Notes under the pieces: generated by a model
Told to the model about the DNA's origin: nothing
Seen by the model: only the letters and a program-made list of their open reading frames with translations
Database searches by the model: none
Made by a program: the position numbers and the translations under genes
NCBI GenBank assembly: GCA_003241485.1
Contig: QFQD01000022.1
Span: 1-40,665, forward strand
DNA: 40,665 nt
Direction: 5' to 3'
Source of the DNA: Ancylobacter novellus
GTDB lineage: Bacteria > Pseudomonadota > Alphaproteobacteria > Rhizobiales > Xanthobacteraceae
Shown: positions 18,821 through 28,000 of the stretch, piece by piece
Layout of the letters: every line of letters begins with the position of its first letter
Position numbering within the stretch: the stretch's first letter is position 1

Positions 18821-20032
18821 ATGGCATCTCGTTTCAACGCCGGAAGGACGGTCGCGGTTGCCGGCGGCGGCGCGAGCGGGCTGGTGGCCGCCCTCGCCCT
18901 TGCCGCGGGCGGGTTGCATGTCACGCTGATCGCCCCCCGAAGGGCGCCCGATCCGCGCACCACCGCGCTGATGGACGGTTCGGTGAAGGCGCTGCAGGCG
19001 CTGGGCGTGTGGCCGGCCCTGCTGCCGAACGCGGCGCCGCTCCGGGTGATGCGGTTGATCGACGGCACGAGGCGGCTTCTGCGCGCCCCGGAGGTCGATT
19101 TCCGCGCGGGCGAACTCGGGCTCGATGCCTTCGCCTGGAACCTTGAAAACGAGCCGCTGCTCGCCGCACTGGACGCGGCGGTCGCCGGACAACCGGCTAT
19201 CGAACGGATCGAGGCCAGTGTCGTTTCGGTGAGCGATGGAGAAGATGGGGCGCAGATCGAGCTCGATGACGGGCGCGTGCTGAATGTCGCGCTGGTCGCG
19301 GCGGCGGACGGGCGCAATTCGCCCTGCCGGCGCGCGGCGGGCATCGAGGTGCGGCTGCGCGAATATCCGCAGGTCGCGGTCACGGCGACGCTGGCGCATA
19401 CCCGCCCGCATGGCGACATCTCGACCGAATTCCATACCGAGACCGGTCCGTTCACGCTGGTGCCGCTGCCGGGCGAGCGCTCCAGCGTTGTCTGCGTGGT
19501 GTCGCCGCGCGAGGCCGAGCAGCTGATGGCGCTCGATGCCGACGCTTTCGCACGGGTGATGGAGCGCAAGGCCCGCTCGATCCTCGGGACGATGCGGCAG
19601 GATTCGCCGCGGGGGAACTTCCCGCTCAGCTCCCGCACCGCCATGAGCTTTGCCCGAGGCCGCATCGCCCTTGTCGGCGAGGCCGCGCACATCATCCCGC
19701 CGATCGGCGCGCAGGGGCTGAACCTCGGCATTCGTGACGCGGCGACCCTCGCCGAACTGGCAAGCGCGGCGGCGAAAGACGGCGAGGACATTGGCGGCGC
19801 GGGCGTGACGGAAGCCTATGAGCGCCGGCGCCGCGCCGATGTGGAGAGCCGCAGCTTCGCCGTGGACCTGTTCAACCGCTCGCTGCTGTCCGGCTTCGTG
19901 CCGGTGGCGGGGCTGCGCGGCTTCGGGCTGTGGCTGCTGGGGCGCTCGCCGCTGCTGCGCCGCGCGGTCATGCGCGAAGGTGTCGGGCCGACGCGCGACA
20001 TTCCCCGCCTGCTGGCCGGGGAGCCGCTCTGA
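18821..20032 (+). CDS. UbiH/UbiF-family FAD-dependent hydroxylase (likely ubiquinone biosynthesis)
   Basis: 403 residues; the ATG at 18821 has AGGAGGTCCAC directly before it. The N-terminal FAD-binding motif is VAVAGGGASGLVAALAL (GxGxxG), the middle AAADGRNSPCRR carries the DG motif, and VGEAAHIIPPIGAQGLNLGIRDA holds the second FAD site (GEAAH instead of the commoner GDAAH). These features define the UbiH/COQ6 group that hydroxylates the ubiquinone ring. No other ubi genes are adjacent, so which ring position it acts on is not clear. It is divergent from pcs and convergent with an AEC permease, 3 bp apart. Confidence 0.88.
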   Translation: MASRFNAGRTVAVAGGGASGLVAALALAAGGLHVTLIAPRRAPDPRTTALMDGSVKALQALGVWPALLPNAAPLRVMRLIDGTRRLLRAPEVDFRAGELGLDAFAWNLENEPLLAALDAAVAGQPAIERIEASVVSVSDGEDGAQIELDDGRVLNVALVAAADGRNSPCRRAAGIEVRLREYPQVAVTATLAHTRPHGDISTEFHTETGPFTLVPLPGERSSVVCVVSPREAEQLMALDADAFARVMERKARSILGTMRQDSPRGNFPLSSRTAMSFARGRIALVGEAAHIIPPIGAQGLNLGIRDAATLAELASAAAKDGEDIGGAGVTEAYERRRRADVESRSFAVDLFNRSLLSGFVPVAGLRGFGLWLLGRSPLLRRAVMREGVGPTRDIPRLLAGEPL

Positions 20033-20035
20033 GCC

Positions 20036-20995
20036 TCAGTGCAGGCCGTGCGGCAGCATGTCGTGCTGCACGGCGTACAGCATCAACGTCACCGTGACGA
20101 CGGAGACGACGGTGCCGATGAGCACGCCGCCCGACGCCCCCTCGACATAGGTCTCGTACTGCTTGGCCATGATGAACGCGTTCAGCGCCGGGGGCAGGCT
20201 CGCCATCAGCACGGCCGTGGCGATCCACACCGGCTCGAATCCCCCCACCGTGGTGAGCACCAGCCAGACCAGCGCGGGATGGACCACCAGCTTGATGAGC
20301 AGGAGCGCGGGAACCTCGCTCTGCATGCGGTCCATCGGGCGCAGCGCGACCGACACGCCGAGCGTGAACAGTGCGCAGGGCGCGGCGGCGTTGCGCAGGA
20401 ATTCCAGCGTCTTCTCGATCGCCGCCGGCGGGTGGAACTCGATATAGGCGGCCAACACGCCGAGGAAGGTCGCGACGTTGAACGGGTGCGTGACCACCCG
20501 GCGCACGACAAGCCATGCCGTCGCACCGATGCCGCGCCGGTCGCGCCCGCCGATCGCCATCATGATGGGGATGATGGTGAAGAAGAACAGGCTGTCGAAC
20601 ACGAAGATCAGCGCGGTCGGCACCGAGGCCCCTGCCCCGAGCGCGCCCAGCGTGAGGCCGGGGCCCATATAGCCGACATTGGCGTAGGAGCCGACGATGG
20701 CGGCAATGGCGGCTTCCGGCAGGTTGCCGCGCCGCAGCCAGAGACCGACAGCCAGCGACAGCGCGAAGCAGGCCGCCGTTGAGAGCGTGGTCGCCGCGAT
20801 GAAGCGCCCGTTGGTCAGCTCATGAAAGGGCGTGCGGGCGACCAGCGAGAAGAACAGCGCCGGCAGCGCGACATAGATGATGAAGAAGCTGAGCCAGGCG
20901 AGGCCGCTCTCGGGAATGCGCGCCAGCCGGCCGCATCCCAGCCCAAGGAAGATCACACCGAAAAAGGGTAGCGCCAGCGCCAGAACCTCGGCCAT
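20036..20995 (-). CDS. AEC family transporter (auxin efflux carrier superfamily)
   Basis: 319 residues with about ten hydrophobic segments split into two halves. Conserved features of the family are YVALPALFFSLVART near residue 40, GSYANVGYMGPGL near 100 and NAFIMAKQYETY in the last third. Members move small organic anions such as malonate or malate; the substrate here cannot be told from sequence. The ATG at 20995 is the only good start. It is convergent with the hydroxylase and divergent from hspQ. Confidence 0.88.
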   Translation of the reverse strand: MAEVLALALPFFGVIFLGLGCGRLARIPESGLAWLSFFIIYVALPALFFSLVARTPFHELTNGRFIAATTLSTAACFALSLAVGLWLRRGNLPEAAIAAIVGSYANVGYMGPGLTLGALGAGASVPTALIFVFDSLFFFTIIPIMMAIGGRDRRGIGATAWLVVRRVVTHPFNVATFLGVLAAYIEFHPPAAIEKTLEFLRNAAAPCALFTLGVSVALRPMDRMQSEVPALLLIKLVVHPALVWLVLTTVGGFEPVWIATAVLMASLPPALNAFIMAKQYETYVEGASGGVLIGTVVSVVTVTLMLYAVQHDMLPHGLH

Positions 20996-21128
20996 GGGCG
21001 TTCGCTACCGGCTCGCCGGAAACGGGTCAATCAGTCTTTTTGAGCGGCCGCCTTCTCGCCGGGGGCATAGTCGTTGCATGATGCGCATGGGGCCGGAGGG
21101 CACTGTCTGGCGCGGGGGCCACGCGCGG

Positions 21129-21156
21129 TTGACAGGCTTCCGACCGGCCCTTACGG
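21129..21156 (+). promoter_or_regulatory. Possible hspQ promoter
   Basis: A perfect TTGACA at 21129-21134 is followed after 16 bp by TTACGG at 21151-21156, a weak -10. The transcript would start shortly before the ribosome site near 21168. No clear sigma-32 type element was seen. Confidence 0.3.
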
Positions 21157-21184
21157 GTCGCGCCTCAGGGAAAGGCACACGGCA

Positions 21185-21520
21185 ATGATGAAGGAGCGGC
21201 AGGCGAAATACCGCATCGGGCAGGTCGTGCGCCATCGATTCTATTCATTCCGCGGCGTGGTGTTCGACGTCGATCCCGAATTCTCCAACACCGACGAGTG
21301 GTGGGATTCGATCCCCGAGAACATTCGCCCCACGACCAAGGACCAGCCGTTCTACCATCTGCTGGCGGAGAATGCCGAGACGGAATACGTCGCCTATGTC
21401 TCCGAGCAGAATCTCGAACCGGACAATTCGGGCGATCCGGTGCGGCATCCGCAGGTCGAGGAGATGCTGAGCGCCGACGGCGATGGCGGCTGGCGGGTGC
21501 GCAGCGAGCGCCTGCAGTAA
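21185..21520 (+). CDS. hspQ: Heat shock protein HspQ
   Basis: 111 residues. HspQ is a small hemimethylated-DNA-binding-like protein that in enterobacteria promotes degradation of a DnaA variant and primes Lon. Typical features are YRIGQVVRHRFYSFRGVVFDVDPEF, NTDEWW and QPFYHLLAENAETEYVAYVSEQNL. The ATG pair at 21185/21188 follows GGGAAAGG; an in-frame upstream start at 21074 would add unconserved residues and overlap the promoter. A bidirectional terminator follows. Confidence 0.94.
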   Translation: MMKERQAKYRIGQVVRHRFYSFRGVVFDVDPEFSNTDEWWDSIPENIRPTTKDQPFYHLLAENAETEYVAYVSEQNLEPDNSGDPVRHPQVEEMLSADGDGGWRVRSERLQ

Positions 21521-21552
21521 TTCGCGACGCGTTCGCACCGCGCCTCAAACGA

Positions 21553-21579
21553 AAACGCCCGGCACAGGACCGGGCGTTT
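21553..21579. terminator. Bidirectional terminator between hspQ and the ialB-family gene
   Basis: A perfect 10-bp stem, AAACGCCCGG (21553-21562) with CCGGGCGTTT (21570-21579), encloses CACAGGA. On the plus strand it runs into TTTCGCATTT and on the minus strand into GTTTTCGTTT, so it can end both converging genes. Confidence 0.85.
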
Positions 21580-21602
21580 CGCATTTCAGGGGCAGGCGCG
21601 GC

Positions 21603-22367
21603 TCACTGCGCGGGCTGCGCGCCCTTCAGCTTCTCGGCGCCGAGCTTTTCGAGGCCGGCCTTGGTCTGCTGCTCGCGGGCATCGGCCTCGGAACGGAGCT
21701 GGTCCTGACGGGCCTTCACCTGCTCCTGGATCTTCTTGACCTGCTCGTCGAACACCTTCGGGTCGGTCTGCGGGCCGTCATAGATCTTGGCGAAGTCGCC
21801 AAGGCCGATCGGGTAGGAGATGAGGCGGCCGACGGCGTTCGCGACCTGCAGCGTCAGGCCAGGGGCCTTCTTCATGCGGTCGATGAAGCCCTGGTCGACC
21901 TGGATGTCGCCACGGCACATCTGCTGGTCGCACATGATGAAGGTGCCGAGAATCGGCTGCTCATTGGCCAGCGCGACGCGGAAGCCGTTGCGCAGCAGGA
22001 GGCCGGTCGGGAAGGAGACGATGAACGCCTTCTTCGGGTCGTCCTTGATCTCGAAGACGCCGAAGCGGACGAGGAACTGCCCGGTATCGGTGATGATGGT
22101 CTGCTCCATGTTGCAGACCTCCTTCTTGATCGCCGGCTCTTCCTGGCAGCGCTTCACCCACGGAATCGGAATCGCGGGGATCTGCTGGTTCTGGGCCTGC
22201 TGGCCGGCAGCAGGGGCGGCCGGCTGGGGCGCGGCTGGCGCGGCGGCGGGCGCCGCGGGCTTGGCAGGCTTGGCCGGCTGGGTCTGCGCATTTGCCGCAG
22301 TGCCCAGCATCGCCAGCGCAAGAATGGCGCCGGCAGCAGAGCGCGCGAGTATCGAGCGTGTGGTCAT
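21603..22367 (-). CDS. Invasion-associated locus B (IalB) family protein
   Basis: 254 residues from the ATG at 22367, with AGGA 7 nt upstream. A signal peptide ends NAQ near residue 27, then a Pro/Ala-rich linker runs to about residue 66. The conserved IalB core follows, with paired cysteines in KRCQEEPAIKKEVCNMEQ and IMCDQQMCRGD and with VSFPTGLLLRNGFRVAL. A charged helix (KKIQEQVKARQDQLRSE) closes the protein. IalB homologues are periplasmic or envelope proteins named for Bartonella erythrocyte invasion; in free-living relatives the role is unknown. Confidence 0.92.
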   Translation of the reverse strand: MTTRSILARSAAGAILALAMLGTAANAQTQPAKPAKPAAPAAAPAAPQPAAPAAGQQAQNQQIPAIPIPWVKRCQEEPAIKKEVCNMEQTIITDTGQFLVRFGVFEIKDDPKKAFIVSFPTGLLLRNGFRVALANEQPILGTFIMCDQQMCRGDIQVDQGFIDRMKKAPGLTLQVANAVGRLISYPIGLGDFAKIYDGPQTDPKVFDEQVKKIQEQVKARQDQLRSEADAREQQTKAGLEKLGAEKLKGAQPAQ

Positions 22368-22557
22368 ATCGAAATCCTGTCGTTCGGCCCGCAACGGGAG
22401 TGTGGTTGGCGGACGTCTCGGCGCCAGCATGGAACGCGGGGCTGTCTCATGCCCAAATGAGGCGAGACAGTGACCCTCGGCCTATCCAGACATCCGTCCG
22501 TGCTAGACATGTTGGCCTGTGCGCGAGTCGTTTCTGTGGTGACCTGGGAGCCTAAGC

Positions 22558-24387
22558 GTGACCGATATCGCCCGCCGCGCCTTCATACGCAATGCCGTAT
22601 TTGGCGGCGCGGCCCTGACATTCGGTCCCGCCCTCCTGCGCGAGGCCCGCGCCCAGACGAATGGGCAGGCCCGGCATGGCATCGCCATGCATGGCGAGCC
22701 GCTCTATCCCGACGGTTTCCAGCATTATGCCAGCGTCAATCCGGACGCGCCCAAAGGCGGGCGGCTGGTCCAGGGTGCGGTGGGCGCCTTCGACAGCCTG
22801 AACCCCTTCGTGGTGCGCGGCACCGCGCCGCCCTTCGTGCGCTGGAATATCGTCGAGAGCCTGATGGCGCGATCGCCTGACGAGGCGTTCACCTGCTACG
22901 GCCTGCTTGCCCGGTCCATCGCGACCGACGAGGACCGCACGCACGCCACTTTCGAGATCGATCCGCGCGCTCGCTTTTCCGATGGCCAGCCGGTGACGGC
23001 GGACGACGTGCTGTTCTCCTTCGAGCTGCTGCGCACCAAGGGGCGGCCAAACCATCGCAGCTATTACGGCCGCGTCGCCAAAGCCGAAGTGACCGGCCCG
23101 CTGACCATCCATTTCGATTTCGGCGTGGTCGACCGCGAATTACCGCTGATCCTCGCCTTGATGCCCGTGCTGGCGCGCCACGCGGTGGACCCGGCGACCT
23201 TCGACCAGACCAGCTTCACCGCCCCGCTCGGCAGCGGCCCCTACCGTGCCGCCGAGGTGAAACCGGGCGAGAGCGTCACCCTCCAGCGCAACCCGGATTA
23301 TTGGGGCCGCGACCTGCCGGCGACGCGCGGCAACTTCAATTTCGACACGCTGCGCTATGATTTCTACCGCGACGTGAACAGCCTGTTCGAGGCGTTCAAG
23401 CGGGGGATCTACGACATACGTTTCGAGACCGACCCCGGCCGCTGGAAGAGCGGCTACGACATTCCCGCGGTGCGTGACGGGCGCATCATCAAGGAAGAGA
23501 TCGAGACCCGCACGCCCAAGCCCTATTCGGCGCTGATCTTCAACATGCGGCGGGACATCTTCGCGGATGCGCGCGTGCGGCAGGCGATGGTCGAGCTGTT
23601 CGATTTCGACTGGGCCAACCAGAACCTCTATTTCGGTCTCTACCGCCGCAATGGCAGCTTCTATGACGGCTCGGAACTCTCCTCGCTCGGCCGGCCGGCG
23701 AGCGCGCGCGAGCGCGAACTGCTCGCGCCTTTCCCCGAGGCCGTGCTGCCCACCGTGATGGACGGCACCTGGCTGCCGCCGGGCTCGGACGGTTCCGGCC
23801 GCGACCGCGCGCAGCTCAAGCGTGCGCTGGACCTTTTCGGCGAGGCCGGCTGGACGCTGACCAAGGGCGCGCTGACCGACAGGGATGGACGGCGCTTCGC
23901 ACCCGAGATTGTCGTCGGCACCAAGGATCAGGAGCGGCTGGCGCTGGCCTACCAGAACATGCTCCGCCGCGCCGGCATCACGCTCAATATCCGGCTCGTC
24001 GACAATGTGCAGTTCGAGAGCCGTAAGCAGAACTACGATTACGACATCGTGCCCTATATCTGGGACCAGTCGCTCTCGCCGGGCAACGAACAGGCGTTCT
24101 ATTTCGGCTCGGCCGCCGCCGACACGCCCGGCACGCGCAATTTCATGGGGCTGAAGAGCCCGGCGGCGGACGCCATGATCGCGGCCCTGCTGGCGGCGCG
24201 GGATCGGCCGGATTTCGTCGAGGCGGTGCGCGCGCTCGACCGCGTGCTGATTTCCGCCCGCTTCTCGCTGCCGCTGTTCTACACGCCGGGCCAGTGGGTC
24301 GCCCGCTGGCGGCAGATCGAACGGCCCAAACAGCTCGCGCTTAGCGGGACGCTGGCGGAAAGCTGGTGGCGCGCGCCGGGAAGCTGA
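22558..24387 (+). CDS. ABC transporter substrate-binding protein, family 5 (YejA-like), Tat-exported
   Basis: 609 residues from a GTG at 22558, with GGGAG 7 nt upstream. The N-terminus carries a twin-arginine motif, ARRAFIRNA, then a hydrophobic stretch ending in ARAQ, so export by Tat is likely. The body matches the oligopeptide-binding fold: RFSDGQPVTADDVLFSFELL, LGSGPYRAAEVKPGESVTL, NPDYWGRDLP, then RQAMVELFDFDWANQNLYFG, the form seen in YejA-type microcin C/oligopeptide binding proteins. The yejBEF partners are not adjacent in this window. It is divergent from the IalB gene. Confidence 0.9.
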   Translation: MTDIARRAFIRNAVFGGAALTFGPALLREARAQTNGQARHGIAMHGEPLYPDGFQHYASVNPDAPKGGRLVQGAVGAFDSLNPFVVRGTAPPFVRWNIVESLMARSPDEAFTCYGLLARSIATDEDRTHATFEIDPRARFSDGQPVTADDVLFSFELLRTKGRPNHRSYYGRVAKAEVTGPLTIHFDFGVVDRELPLILALMPVLARHAVDPATFDQTSFTAPLGSGPYRAAEVKPGESVTLQRNPDYWGRDLPATRGNFNFDTLRYDFYRDVNSLFEAFKRGIYDIRFETDPGRWKSGYDIPAVRDGRIIKEEIETRTPKPYSALIFNMRRDIFADARVRQAMVELFDFDWANQNLYFGLYRRNGSFYDGSELSSLGRPASARERELLAPFPEAVLPTVMDGTWLPPGSDGSGRDRAQLKRALDLFGEAGWTLTKGALTDRDGRRFAPEIVVGTKDQERLALAYQNMLRRAGITLNIRLVDNVQFESRKQNYDYDIVPYIWDQSLSPGNEQAFYFGSAAADTPGTRNFMGLKSPAADAMIAALLAARDRPDFVEAVRALDRVLISARFSLPLFYTPGQWVARWRQIERPKQLALSGTLAESWWRAPGS

Positions 24388-24572
24388 CCGGCGTCGCGGG
24401 CGAAACGGCTGCCACGCGTTGCGCAGGCTTTGCCCGTTTCGTTGACCTTCTCCGCATGAAGGGCTGGACAGTTCCGACGGAAAAGGTTCCTTAAGGGCGG
24501 GTTGCCGCGCCGCCAGTGGATGCTCTCCGGGAAATGGCGCGCCGCCCGACGGGATCATTTCGGAGTTGTTCC

Positions 24573-24905
24573 ATGCGTTACGCCGCGCTTTTGGTGATTG
24601 GGCTCTGCGCCGCCGGCGCGCTTCCCGCCAGCGCCCAGCAATCGATCACGGTTCACCCCAAGCAGCAGCCGCAGGTCGGTGGCGAGGGCGGGCTGGAGAT
24701 CAAGATTCCGCCGATCAACAACCCGAATTATCTCGATTATGGCCCGCTGCCGGACAATCCCGGTGCCGACAAGAGCCAGGACTACATGAACCAGGCGGGC
24801 GGCAACGATCCTGACATGTCCGGACCCGGTTCGGACAATGACGCCGACATCCTGCCCGACAGCGACGGTGCCTATAATGGCCCGATCCCGGGCACGCCGT
24901 TCTGA
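24573..24905 (+). CDS. Small secreted protein of unknown function
   Basis: 110 residues. The ATG at 24573 has GGAG 8 nt upstream. A clean signal peptide ends ASA before QQSITVHPKQQP. The mature part of about 88 residues is rich in Asn, Asp, Pro and Gly (NPNYLDYGPLPDNPGADK, then SGPGSDNDADILPDSDG), acidic, lacks cysteine and looks disordered. I recognise no domain. The neighbours, a YejA-like protein and mfd, give no functional clue. Confidence 0.75.
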   Translation: MRYAALLVIGLCAAGALPASAQQSITVHPKQQPQVGGEGGLEIKIPPINNPNYLDYGPLPDNPGADKSQDYMNQAGGNDPDMSGPGSDNDADILPDSDGAYNGPIPGTPF

Positions 24906-24971
24906 ACGACATCCTTCGTCCCGGCTAAGGCGCAGCGAAAGGCCGGGGTGGTTTTCCGTCCTGATCGCGAC

Positions 24972-24997
24972 CCCGGATCGGCCTTTGGCCGTCCGGG
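24972..24997. repeat. Imperfect palindrome resembling an alphaproteobacterial intergenic repeat
   Basis: CCCGG-A(T)-CGGCC, loop TTT, GGCCG-T-CCGGG: an 11-bp stem with one bulged base. On the minus strand it reads CGTCATCCCGGACGGCC onward, a form I recall as common between genes in Hyphomicrobiales. Only one copy is in the window, so repeat status is unproven. It also lies 23 bp past the mfd stop and could end that transcript. Confidence 0.45.
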
Positions 24998-25019
24998 ATG
25001 ACGCGGTCAGGAACGATCG

Positions 25020-28000
25020 TCACGCCGCCTTGGCGCCCTGCTCCGCGATCTTGGCCAGTTCCTTCAGGATCTGCGACGTGCCCTTGAGCCGGGCATTGGC
25101 GTTCGGCCAGTCCTCCGAGAACACGACCTTGCCGTCCGGCCTCATCTTGGCGACGACGTGCGGCTTGCCGACATAGGTGATGAAGCCCGCCGGATTGGGG
25201 AAGCGCCCGTCGCGGAAGGTCAGCACCGCGCCGCGCGGGCCGGCATCGACCTTCTCGACATTGGCCCGGCGGCAGAACGCCTTGATCGCCACCAGCTTGA
25301 GCAGCTGTTCGACCTCCTCGGGCAGCGGCCCGAAGCGGTCGACCAGTTCGGCGCCGATCGCCTCGATCTCGCCATCCGTCTCCATCTCGGCGAGGCGGCG
25401 GTAGAGGCTGAGCCGGACATGCAGGTCCGCGACATAGTCCTCGGGGATCAGCACGGGCGTGCCGATGGAGATCTGCGGCGACCACTTGTCGGCAACCGGG
25501 GCGGTGATGCCGGCCTTGAGGTTGGTGATCGCCTCCTCCAGCATCTCCTGATAAAGCTCGTAGCCGACTTCCTTGATATGGCCCGACTGCTCGTCGCCGA
25601 GCAGGTTGCCGGCGCCGCGAATATCGAGGTCGTGGCTCGCCAGCTGGAAGCCGGCGCCCAGCGTATCCAGCGACTGCAGAACCTTGAGGCGGCGCTCGGC
25701 CTGGGTGGTCAGGGCCTTCTCGGTCGGCAGGGTGAAGATCGCGTAGGCCCGCGTCTTCGAGCGGCCGACGCGCCCGCGCAGCTGGTAGAGCTGGGCGAGG
25801 CCGAACATGTCGGCGCGGTGGATAATCAGCGTGTTGGCCGTCGGGATATCGAGGCCGGATTCCACGATGGTGGTCGACAGCAGCACGTCGAACTGGCCGT
25901 CATAGAAGGCGGACATGATGTCTTCGAGCTGCGTCGCTGCCATCTGGCCATGCGCCACGGCGACCTTCACCTCGGGTACCTGCTTGTCGAGGAAGTCCTT
26001 CACCTCGCCGAGATCTTCGATGCGCGGGCAGACATAGAAGCTCTGGCCGCCGCGATAGCGCTCGCGCAGCAGCGCCTCGCGCACGATCAGCGGATCGAAC
26101 GGCGTGACGAAGCTGCGTACCGCCAGTCGGTCGACCGGGGGCGAGGCGATGATGGAGAGCTCGCGCACGCCGGTCATGGCGAGCTGCAGCGTGCGCGGGA
26201 TCGGCGTCGCGGTGAGGGTCAGCATGTGCACCTCGGCGCGCAGCTGCTTCATCTTCTCCTTGTGGGCGACACCGAAATGCTGCTCCTCGTCGATGATGAC
26301 GAGGCCAAGATCCTTGAACGAGATGGTCTTGCCGAGCAGCGCGTGGGTGCCGACGACAATGTCGACGGTGCCGTCCGCCAGGCCCTTCTTGGTCTCGGAA
26401 AGCTCCTTGCCGGAAACGAGGCGCGAGGCCTGCCGCACGACGATAGGCAGCCCCTTGAAGCGCTCGGAGAAGGTCTTGAAATGCTGGCGCGCGAGCAGCG
26501 TGGTCGGCACCACCACTGCCACCTGCTTGCCGTTCAGCGCCACCGCGAAGGCGGCGCGCAGCGCGACCTCGGTCTTGCCGAAGCCGACATCGCCGCACAC
26601 CAGCCGGTCCATCGGGTGGCCGGAACCGAGATCGTCGAACACCGACTCGATGGCGGCGTCCTGGTCCTCGGTTTCCTCATAGGGGAAGCGGGCGCGGAAC
26701 TCGTCATAGAGCCCTGCCGCCGGCACGAGACGCGGAGCCTCATGCAGCTGGCGCTGCGCCGCGATCTTTATCAGCTCGGCCGCCATCTCGCGGATGCGGC
26801 TCTTCATCCGCGCCTTGCGCGTCTGCCATCCGCCCCCGCCCAGCCGGTCGAGCTGCGCCTCGGTATCCTCCGAGCCGTAGCGCGAGAGCAGTTCGAGATT
26901 TTCCACCGGCAGGAAGAGCTTGGAGCCCTCGGCATAGTGGATTTCGAGGCAGTCGTGCGGCGCGCCCATCGCCTCGATGGTCTTCAGGCCGATGAAGCGG
27001 CCGATGCCATGGTCGACATGCACGACAAGGTCGCCCGCCGTGAGCGAGGTGAGCTCGGCGATCACATCCTGCGCGCGGCGCGCCTTTCGCTTGGGCCGCA
27101 CGAGGCGATCGCCGAGAATGTCCTGCTCGCCGATCACCGCCAGCTGGTCGGTCTCGAAGCCGCTCTCGATGCCCAGCACGGCAAGGCCGATCGTGCCCTT
27201 GGGCAGCGCCTCGGCGGCGTCGCGCGTGCCGACGGTCTGCGTGCCCTTCAGCCCATGGTCGGCCAGCACGGTGGAGAGCCGGTCGCGTGAGCCGTCCGAC
27301 CAGGCGGCGAGGATCGTCCGCTTCTTCTTCGCGAGGTCGCGCAGATACGCGACCGCCACATCGAAGAGCTGCGCCTCGGGGTCGGCCCGCTCGGGCGCGA
27401 AGGAGCGCGGCGGGCGGCCGTCGAGGTCGATCACGTCCTTCGATTCCGGCAGGGCAAAGCCGGAAATGGCGATGCCGGTGGCGGTCACGCGCCGGCGTTC
27501 CCACTCATCGGCGGTGAGGTAGAGCCTGTCCGGGGGCAGCGGCTTGTAGGGCGTGCCTGCGCCCGCATGCTCCAGAGCCTCGCGGCGGGCGTCGTAATAG
27601 TCGGCAATCTGCTCCAGCCGCGACGTGGCTGCCTCTCCACCCTGCGCTTCCATGACGATGGGAGCGTCCGGGGCGTAGTCGAACAGCGTGTCGAGCCCGT
27701 CATGGAACAGCGGCAGCCAATGCTCCATGCCGGGATAGCGCCGACCCTCGCTCACCGCCTCATAGAGCAGGTCGCCGCGCTGGGCGGCGCCGAACTGCGC
27801 GACATAGGCCATGCGGAAGCGCCGCATGGTCTCGGTGGTGAGCTGCAATTCGCTCATCGGCACCAGATCGAGCGAGCGCAGCTGCATGGCCGTGCGCTGC
27901 GTCTCCGGATCGAAGGAGCGGATGGATTCGAGCGTGTCGCCGAAGAAATCGAGCCGCACCGGCATGGCGAGGCCCGGCGGGAACAGGTCGACGATGCCGC

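Noticed and set aside
24401..24441. Terminator behind the YejA-like gene
   Set aside because: CGAAACGG and CCGTTTCG can pair, but the loop is about 25 nt and no T-run follows.
25158..27290. 710-codon ORF on the plus strand inside mfd
   Set aside because: Antisense shadow of mfd with low-complexity composition. The Mfd frame is complete and conserved.
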